35,981 nucleotides of DNA. It comes from Stramenopiles sp. TOSAG23-2. Taxonomy: Eukaryota > Sar. The notes beneath the pieces are model-generated. The model did not search any database and had not been told where the DNA came from. It worked only from the letters and a program-made list of their open reading frames with translations. A program made the translations under genes and the position numbers. Positions 10,105 to 17,094 of this stretch are shown in pieces. Position 1 is the first letter of the stretch. Each line of letters begins with the position of its first letter. The stretch lies in contig LT649341.1 of NCBI GenBank assembly GCA_900128395.1, positions 1-35,981 on the forward strand, in the 5' to 3' direction.

Positions 10105-10501
10105 AAAAATGTGCGTATTAGATGTTTATTAATCTTGCTTCTTTTTATTTAACCCATATATATATGTAAAATGAGAGAGAGAGAGAGTGAGATATATTTT
10201 TAATTTTAGAGTACGAATTAGGAGGAAAAAAATGTTGAATTTCACAAAATATTCTGGAGTATGGAAATTGGTATACTTAAATAAAAGTACCTATCAATCA
10301 ATATGTTATTAACTTATCGATCGGATGATATGAATGTAGTCTACATACTCATACCACCAGGTATTATATATAGACTGTATTTGAATGTGATTTTCTTCTT
10401 CCTTTCAAAACAAAAAATAGAAGTATATATGTATTATAGAAAATAGAAAACATAACATCAAATACATCTTCCAACAGGGAAACAACAAGACAATAATAAC
10501 G
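10105..10501. other. intergenic spacer
   Basis: AT-rich, with a (GA)n tract at about 10173-10190. A short leader precedes the ATG at 10502. No other gene seen. Confidence 0.55.
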
Positions 10502-10720
10502 ATGGCGTCAACCACGAAGATATCATTAGAAGAACACTTTAGACAAGTAGCAGATGTAAAGGAATTGTTAAGTTTAGCGGGTTTACCAATGCGTGCAACA
10601 GCAGTAGATGCTTTGTTACAATTAGCAGCACAAGGTGTATCAGCTGAAGGTTTATTAGAAGCGTTGAATTATTTAAAAGATAAAAAAATTGCAGCTACAT
10701 TAGGTTCAGAATATTCTTGA
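10502..10720 (+). CDS. small helical protein, possibly MOZART-like
   Basis: 72 aa from an ATG (cgATGGCG), ending in TGA. The composition is clean and non-repetitive, with two or three amphipathic helices: VKELLSLAGL (~19-28), AVDALLQLAAQG (~34-45) and GLLEALNYLKDKK (~50-62). The GL...(L/A)xxxxG(V/I)xxExLxxxLxxLK spacing and the 72-residue length recall MOZART1/MOZART2, the small gamma-tubulin-complex partners, but identity looks low and the spacing differs by about two residues. It is convergent with the following minus-strand gene, 191 bases away. That it is a real gene is likely; the family call is tentative. Confidence 0.6.
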   Translation: MASTTKISLEEHFRQVADVKELLSLAGLPMRATAVDALLQLAAQGVSAEGLLEALNYLKDKKIAATLGSEYS

Positions 10721-10837
10721 AATGTACCCCATAGATAGAGATATTGAATATAATATATGTATTACTGTCTGATAGTATGACATTGATAGAGATATTAAAT
10801 TTTAATATAAAAAGTACTTTCCGTAATTTTAATTTTT

Positions 10838-10885
10838 ATTTCTACGAAATAATACTTCGTATTTTTATATTTTTTACGTAGAAAT
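10838..10885. terminator. hairpin between convergent genes
   Basis: Nine-base arms 10838-10846 and 10877-10885 (ATTTCTACG / CGTAGAAAT) flank an AT-rich loop containing TACTTCGTA. It lies between the 3' ends of a plus and a minus gene and is followed by T runs, so a role in 3'-end formation for both transcripts is possible. Inference only. Confidence 0.35.
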
Positions 10886-10911
10886 TTTTTTCTTTTTATT
10901 TTTTGATCCCT

Positions 10912-12685
10912 TCACACACACTTTTTTTCGTATTTTTTTGCTATTTCTATTCCACTACATTTAATATCTTCACATCCTTTTGGTGTAAACCAAACCAATG
11001 AAAAACGTTCTCCTTGAAATGGCAAAGTCCAATGACGCTGCAACCATCCATTAAATTCAATAGGTTTGTATCGTATATCATGCAATTCACTTTCAACAAC
11101 TAATTCGCCACCAATGTAATCGCCTAAGCCAACAATCATACTTTGTAATTGTCCAGCACCAGCACCACTATCTCGATGGGGAATAAATTGTGCATTACAA
11201 TTCACTGCAACAGTTGAGCTAGGTGGTCGATTTGGCATTAATATTTTTTCCAACTCAAATACCGCCTTTAATAATTTTGGAAAAATACGATTATTATGTG
11301 GTTCATTCATTGGTGCGGGCATACCACCCAATGAAAATGAACCACCATCCGATTTCTTTTTTTTCGTCTCTTGTAATATTTCCTCCACGCCCTCTTTGAT
11401 GATACCACCAGAAGGATTGTTGTCGTCATCTTCCTTCTTTTCTTCATCCATATCTAAGATCAACATTCGTCTACCAGTAGATGAATCGGGCCATCTACCA
11501 CTTTCATGTATATCGCGTAATAATGATAATACTTTCATATAAATATTTATATATTCTGGGGCTGAAACTTTTAATGTTTGTGATGGTGGTATTGTTGTCA
11601 TTACATTGTCATTACTAGTATTATTATTATTATCATAATGCATTTTCAACGATTGTCTTAATTTTGGTATAAACATATCAATTTGACTCATCCATTCATT
11701 CAATAAATGCATATTTTTCATCCATAATTTACTTAATTTTTCTAAAAGATTGCTTCGATAATTAAACGTTTCCTCAGCCATTGGTGGAGATAATTCTTTA
11801 TTCCATAAAGATTCCCATGCAGTTGGCTGTAAATGATGACTATATTTGATTTCATAATATCTATAACAACATTCTGTTAAAAATTGAAAATCACCTGGAG
11901 CAGCTAATGGTTTTAAATCTAATATAAAACTTTTGTCCATCAATGTTTTAATGATACTGGTTTCAAATCCACCACGTATGATAGCAATAACGACTCCAAT
12001 AATTCTTCTTACCATTCCATGTAAAAACTTCTTACCAGCAAATGAAAGAACTAAAAAATGTATTGGATTTGAAGAATTGAAATTCTCCTCACACAATGGG
12101 TAATAATGTCCTTTTAAATAGACTTTTTCTAAATAATATGCGATTGACGGATTTGAAGGCAATGGCATATCGGTACAAAAATTATGAAAATATGAAGGTG
12201 CTTTGACGTTTTTATTTAATGCACGAAACAATTTTTTAATTCGTCGACATAATGCTAAACGTCCATCATCCAACGAATTATCTAAAAAATTATGTATTAA
12301 GTGGCAAGTATCTACAAATTGAGCTTTTTTCAATTTACGCAGTAAAGTTACATAACAGGTAGTGTTAGATGATGTTTTTACTTTTTTACTATTATTATCG
12401 ATATCATCAGCATGATGTATTTTTTTTATATTTGATGATGCTGCATCTCTATCTAATGTCGCTAATAAAAATTGATGATATGCACCTGGCATGATATTCC
12501 GTTTTTCATTCACTTTCTTTACATTATTATTTACATTTGCATTTGGATTTCGAAATGCTTCAACTGGTATAATATATTCATATTTTACTTTTGTACCTGT
12601 TGAAATATTTTAAAGTATGTATTTTATATAATATGGTTACTTGTTAGGAGAGATACGTGCATGAATTGAAAAAGTAATTATTGTA

Positions 12686-12721
<36 letters not shown>

Positions 12722-13633
12722 ATGTATTGTATTATATATCAAATGGTATTGATATTCATTATAATCCTCTCAGCAAGACTGAAGTGTATGTGATCTTTCT
12801 AATTGCATTGCAGCATAAAAAATGCTACTCAAAAATCGGTCTCTTCATTGAGGAAGTATATGTGGTGAAATATAAATATGTATATAAATATAGGAATATA
12901 TTATTATATATCAAAACTTACGATCATGTATAGCATGTATATTTGTTTTCAATGGTATAAAACTAAATACTTGAAGTTGATTTTTTGTTGATGTTTTTAT
13001 TAATTGTTTTATATGTCGATTCAAACGGTTGATAAAATTTTCATTTTTATTGACTGTACTTGTTGCTAATGTAAATGACGGTACATTACATGAAATGACA
13101 TCTGAAGATGCTGATATTCTTCGATCCAAACGAAAATGATATGATGTACGCGATGAGATACCAGAAGCTCGAGATATAGATTCAATTAATTTTGTATTGA
13201 TTAATGTTATATCTTTCTCAGATAATTTTAATATATTTGACATTTCAACAATTGCGTTTTTTAATGCTTTTAATAATATTTTCATTACATGGTCGGTGTT
13301 TATTATCAATATGTCTTTGCCAGAATCAAATGAATACACTGGTTGATCATGATCCATGTCATGATTTAAAGTAATTTTATTATTTACATTACTATTACTG
13401 TAATAACCAATGTGCATTAAAACACGTTTCGTTTGAATTTCTTGTTTCACACCTTCTTTAATAGCTTCCAAACAACTTTCTGCTCCATTTCTACCATGGA
13501 TATGATCGAATAGTTTATTTCTCGTTTGGAATATTAAGTTACAGTGATTGCATTTGTAAATTTTCCCTGATGGTAATCTTGCACCATTTAAGTCACGTGA
13601 TATTTCAGAGGTACCTTGATTGTTACTATTCAT
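10912..13633 (-). CDS. zinc finger - TruA/Pus1-type tRNA pseudouridine synthase - 2OG/Fe(II) dioxygenase-like fusion
   Basis: Model: exon 1 13633-12922, intron 12921-12597, exon 2 12596-10912, 798 aa. Residues 28-46 hold a C2H2-like finger (CNHC...H..H). KRVLMHIGYY (69-78) is the first TruA strand. FRLDRRISASSDVIS (167-181) matches the RxDxGVxA catalytic loop, with D170 as the nucleophilic Asp. The splice joins HAIHD to RTKVKYEYIIP, rebuilding the family's R-x-Y-x-Y-x-x-P segment. FAGKKFLHGMVRRIIG (~423-438) and PLAAPGDFQFL (~467-477) complete the fold. The enzyme should isomerise uridine in tRNA or other RNA. Residues ~590-785 look like a double-stranded beta-helix oxygenase: H711-x-D713 as metal ligands, GLGDYIGGEL, a distal H759 and R768 (PFQGERFSLVWF) as 2-oxoglutarate anchor. 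Both modules share exon 2, so the fusion is not a gene-model artefact. The oxygenase substrate is unknown. Confidence 0.82.
12597..12921 (-). other. spliceosomal intron in pseudouridine synthase gene
   Basis: Read on the minus strand: donor GATC|GTAAGT at 12921, CCTAAC branch-like motif 46 bases before the acceptor, acceptor TTTCAACAG ending at 12597; length 325, phase 1. It contains a (CA)n/(TA)n tract at 12685-12722. Splicing restores the conserved R-x-Y-x-Y-x-x-P segment of the TruA fold, which is strong support. Confidence 0.88.
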
Positions 13634-13853
13634 TCTTTTATTTTAAAAAAGAGACAATATAAATATGAATGATCTACAAAGTTGTAATCTTGATGTAAAT
13701 AGATTCAATAAAATATATTGCTGTACTGTTTATCTCTTCTATGGAATATAATATATATTACTCCGGGTACCTGAGCATATAAACTTAGCATTGCAAGCGA
13801 AGCGTATATAAATATATATTTCTACTGGCATAAGTGCACAAGCAAGTCATATT

Positions 13854-13900
13854 GTATTAAATGCACTACCACCACCAGGTGGTAGATCTATATTTAATAC
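13854..13900. repeat. two-tier inverted repeat (hairpin)
   Basis: Outer arms GTATTAAAT (13854-13862) and ATTTAATAC (13892-13900), inner arms CTACCACC (13866-13873) and GGTGGTAG (13878-13885), loop ACCA. Both pairs are perfect, separated by short bulges (GCA and ATCTAT). It could be part of an eroded element or an RNA hairpin. Confidence 0.7.
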
Positions 13901-14083
13901 ATGGTGCCTAATGATCTAATGCGTATTCAATCATTCAATCCAGCAATCACCACAACAATGTACATAGCGCTACTGAGTGAGAGTGAGAGTAGTAGCTGAG
14001 CTACTCTTCCGCGGTCAATGCTATTCCCATGCTTTTGAAAACATCACGTTTTGACATTTTTTCATTTTTTGTCGATTTTTGTC

Positions 14084-14133
14084 GATTTCCTATCAAGTAG
14101 TTACATTATAGTATACTAATATTGTACTTAAAT
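14084..14133 (+). repeat. dispersed 50-bp repeat, copy A
   Basis: Matches 15143-15192 at 48 of 50 positions by eye (gatttcctatcaagtag ... agtatactaatattg). Looser relatives occur reversed near 28840-28880 and in part near 35935-35981. Confidence 0.8.
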
Positions 14134-14346
14134 AGAAAAATTTGTGTAAAAGACAAAACAAAAAAGAATCCTTAAAAATACACGACAAGGATTGCCTTAA
14201 AATCGTCTCAACACAATCGTATCTAGTATCGAGTGAGAGAAGCATCTTTTAAGGAATGACACTGCGTTATAGCTATACAGACGCCACGAATAGGTTGATA
14301 GTTCAAAAATCTGGCCCATTTTCATAATCATAAAAATTTTATTCTT

Positions 14347-14568
14347 CTAATTATAATGAAATAATTGCACCGGCAATTCCCACGCTTTCTCTGCTTTTGG
14401 GCTCTTGCTTGGCACAACTTTAGAAGATCTTTTCGCATCTTCATTAGCACATTTATCAAAGTAACTTTTTAGAAGCTTGTTGGTTGTATCTCTCTTCACT
14501 ATAAATTTTACATCGTCCGGGCCCAGGGATTTTAATTCTTTAGGCCAATCAGAAAAAAATTGTTGCAA
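14347..14568 (-). pseudogene. C-terminal fragment of an unknown protein, 5' end lost
   Basis: About 73 residues ending in a proper stop, with coding-like composition (FFSDWPKELKSLGPDDVKF..., a lysine/serine-rich middle, then AWELPVQLF). There is no ATG at the upstream end: the frame opens from a TTG exactly where the opposite-strand fragment 14560-14898 begins. I do not recognise the family. It is either the last exon of a gene or a fragment cut at a rearrangement point. Confidence 0.4.
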
Positions 14569-14898
14569 GTAAATGCACCAAAACTTGCAGATGATACCGT
14601 AACAATTTCATTGAATGAATCATTATTACATGAAGACGAAGAGTATATTGCAACAATTTTTTATGGTGGTCAAACAGTTGAATTGAAAAAACATGCTGAG
14701 ACGAAGACGGATGAATCGTATTATACATATACATTTCCATTACCTGATAGTGTAGATGGAAATGAACTGATTGTTAATGAAATAGTTGTTAACGTATCCA
14801 AAAATAGTTCAATGGAAAACGTAGGCGGTGGTAGCGAAAAGGTTAGCGATATTGTTCTTGATATTAATGATGGAGGCGAGAAAGAAGAAACGATTTAA
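14560..14898 (+). pseudogene. C-terminal fragment of an unknown beta-rich protein, 5' end lost
   Basis: About 112 residues ending in TAA with no ATG at the beginning. The first ~75 residues read as alternating beta strands (DDTVTISLNESLL, YIATIFYGGQTVELKK, YYTYTFPLPDS, IVNEIVVNVS), like an Ig-type or similar sandwich. A Gly/Ser/Asp-rich acidic tail follows. It overlaps head-to-head with the minus fragment 14347-14568, so neither can use a normal promoter and start here. A possible acceptor CTTGCAG ends at 14590, which would make it a terminal exon, but I see no CTAAC motif upstream. Confidence 0.4.
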
Positions 14899-15090
14899 AA
14901 AAAATTGTGATCAATGTTGGATATATAATGTATATAGAGTATTTTACGAGGTATAGGACGGTAGGACAGGGGCACTGGGCACACGAAGCACCATAGTAAA
15001 CAGTGTTATTTTAATTTTAAAACCATTTTTAAAACCGGTTTTAAATTTTATCCCTTTTTCCAGTACTATTTACATAGTAGCCCAAAAGAG

Positions 15091-15272
15091 CGATCAGATC
15101 TAAATCTGCAATCCAAAAAGTATAAAATGTTCCATTTTTGATGATTTCCTATCAAGTAGTTAACTTATAGTATACTAATATTGTACTTAAATTAAAAATT
15201 ATGGAGGATATAATTGGCGTTTAATCGAAGGAGGGGTGAGGGGGTGTGTGATTGCAGATTTAGATCTGATCG
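15091..15272. mobile_element. MITE-like element with 23-bp inverted ends
   Basis: Positions 15091-15113 and 15250-15272 are perfect reverse complements (starting cgatcagatctaaatctg). They bound a 182-base AT-rich interior with no coding capacity, which carries repeat copy B. I see no clear target-site duplication outside the ends. Size, ends and lack of coding fit a miniature inverted-repeat element, but a second full copy would be needed to be sure. Confidence 0.5.
15143..15192 (+). repeat. dispersed 50-bp repeat, copy B
   Basis: Partner of 14084-14133 (two mismatches, in the gttacat/gttaact section). It lies inside the inverted-repeat element 15091-15272, which suggests the repeat was spread by that element. 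Confidence 0.8.
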
Positions 15273-15580
15273 TCGTTGCCACATTATATCCTCTCTTCAC
15301 ATTTCCAATAGGGGTATATATATAGTAATGTGTAATAATTGATAGAATGAATGAATGCATGTAAGATGTAAAGTACTATAAGTATATATATTTATATTTA
15401 TAGTTCAAATTTCATTCAGAAAAAAAGGAAGAAAGAAGAGCAAATTATAACAAGAAACAAACTAGTTAAAAGTGTTTACAAATTGTCTGAGTTCATATAA
15501 ATATTGTTACGTGTGATATTTCGATTATTGGACACAGAATAGCAATCGCATACACACATAAGCCCGTACATTACTTATAA

Positions 15581-16408
15581 ATGGAAAACAAAGACCCGCC
15601 CATTTTAGAGCTAAAAAACGGTGTGCCATCAATTGAGGACAAGGGCGACCATGTTGGCTATAGTAAGGATGGGAAACAGTTTGTACCAGGAAGTAATGAT
15701 AACATTGACGATAAATCAAAAAAAGACATTCAACAGATGACAAGTTATTCATACGAAGACATAAACGAGTTCGTGAAGGTTGTGTGGGTAATTTATAGGG
15801 AAGAATACACGGATACAGTTACAGATGAATTAGGAGTAAATGAGAGATTACAGAGCATCGAACAGAAGCTTCAGAAACTAATAGAAGCTGCCGCAATTGC
15901 ACGGGCATTAAAACTATTGGATAGACAAAATAATGGTTCTTTTAAATTACCGCCACTAGAAAGAAAATCAAAGGTACCACCACCACCACCAATAGGAATG
16001 CATTCTATCAATAAAATGAATACAAAAGAGTTGGAAATTATCAAAACCTAACATCGCCATGATTCAATATTAAATGAATTAACATCATTGGATAATGATG
16101 GAAAGAATAATAGTAGTAAACATGTAGATCCGCGGTTTAAATTTAAATCGAAATACGTCTTGCCAAAAATCGAACATAAATTCAATCATGTATTATATGA
16201 TCGGAATATAAGCTCAAGAGGAAATGCGGCAAAGTTGGTGGATTATTTGAATGGCATGGATGCTGGCGATAGTGATGATGGTGATGTTGATGATAACTTT
16301 GGTACATTTGATAATAAGAAAGAAATGTTAAAAAAGAAACCCAGTATTCATTTACCACCACCACCTTCAAATATTGAAAGTATAACTAAAAATAGCAACC
16401 AACAGTAA
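15581..16408 (+). CDS. hypothetical proline-rich protein, interrupted by one in-frame TAA
   Basis: From the ATG at 15581 the frame runs to a TAA at 16049-16051 (156 aa), then continues in the same frame to 16406-16408. The first part has a helical stretch (NERLQSIEQKLQKLIEAAAI, ~85-105) and a KLPPLERKSKVPPPPP motif. The second part has FKSKYVLPKIEHKF and NAAKLVDYLNG, an acidic Asp tract and LPPPPS. The TAA lies inside CCTAACA, the branch-like motif seen in the two well-supported introns of this window. The first AG after it ends at 16105, and that acceptor is in phase 0 with the downstream frame. A donor at 15974 (AAG|GTACCA) would give a 132-base intron removing the stop, though this donor is weak. 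Alternatives are a pseudogene or a base error. I do not recognise the family. Confidence 0.5.
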
Positions 16409-16418
16409 AAATAACAAA

Positions 16419-16577
16419 ATGGCAAAAGATATATTAAAAGGTAAATATTATGTACCAGCAAGGCCATCTATGAATATGGCAGAAACGAATATTGAACAAA
16501 GTGGTGTGGAGGGAGAGGAAGATTTAGATGATTTAGATGGAACCAATGCATTTGTTGTCAATACAGAGGAGTGGTAA
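16419..16577 (+). CDS. short acidic reading frame, possible 3' exon of the preceding gene
   Basis: 52 codons from ATG to TAA (MAKDILKGKYYVPARPSMN..., then GEEDLDDLDG, ending EEW). It starts 11 bases after the previous frame closes, in a different frame. Composition and the KYYVP element echo the KYVLP element of the preceding frame, so it could be the end of the same protein reached by splicing or lost by frameshift. Confidence 0.35.
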   Translation: MAKDILKGKYYVPARPSMNMAETNIEQSGVEGEEDLDDLDGTNAFVVNTEEW

Positions 16578-17094
16578 AATATATATAATGATGGTAAAAA
16601 ATATATTATGATATATTTACTTATAAATAAGAGAATTTTATATATTATATGATATCATATATGCACATATGTGTTTTTCTCTTACTCATATATAATATAA
16701 TTTTCTTTTAGGTAGTCTAAAAAGAGCTAATATACTATATACTATTTTACTTGAAAAAAAAAAAATAATTATTAGTATTAGTCTAGTCTTAGTGAAAAAC
16801 CTTTTCTTTTAAAAAATTGTCCTGAAAATTGTGTAGAGTCTTTAATAAGAAGAGAGAGGAGGAGGATGCACATCATATTTTTTGCATTTTTTTTCTGCAC
16901 TTCTTCTGACGACAGATTAAAAAAAATATTATTAGGTTGTTGCTTGATTGATTGATTGAGAGAGAGAGAGAGAGAAGATTGTATGTATATATATAACAGA
17001 TTATATTGATATATTGATATATATATATATATATATAATACTAGAATATTTGATAAATAACAATATATAATAATATAAAAAAATTATAGAAAAC
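16578..17094. other. intergenic spacer rich in simple sequence
   Basis: Very AT-rich. It holds (ATTG)n then (GA)n at about 16944-16976 and an (AT)n tract at about 17016-17039 before the FAM135 start. No gene seen. Confidence 0.6.

Larger units (their letters stand above)
13634..14346. other. gene-poor mosaic segment
   Basis: No full gene. It holds a long hairpin at 13854-13900, a near-palindrome around TAGCTGAGCTA at about 13987-14008, and one copy of the 50-base dispersed repeat (14084-14133). The sequence near 13970-14040 is less AT-rich than ordinary spacer here. A short frame near 13829-13918 encodes a plausible LPPPGGRS peptide but has no start. Confidence 0.5.
14899..15580. other. intergenic segment with MITE-like element
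   Basis: No gene. It contains an 18-base perfect palindrome (15028-15045, centred on AAAACCGGTTTT), the inverted-repeat element 15091-15272 with dispersed repeat copy B, and a purine-rich leader before the ATG at 15581. Confidence 0.55.

Noticed and set aside
12700-12933. 77-codon plus-strand frame beginning in a (GT)n tract
   Set aside because: It lies almost wholly inside the supported intron 12597-12921 and encodes alternating Val/Cys and Tyr-rich low-complexity sequence.
13829-13918. Short plus-strand frame containing LPPPGGRS
   Set aside because: No start codon, no firm splice sites, and it coincides with a hairpin; recorded as part of the mosaic segment only.
16049-16051. TAA reassigned as a sense codon
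   Set aside because: Other genes here end in TAA at the expected C-terminus (for example 3005-3007 and 6693-6695), and further downstream stops in the same region would also need reassigning.
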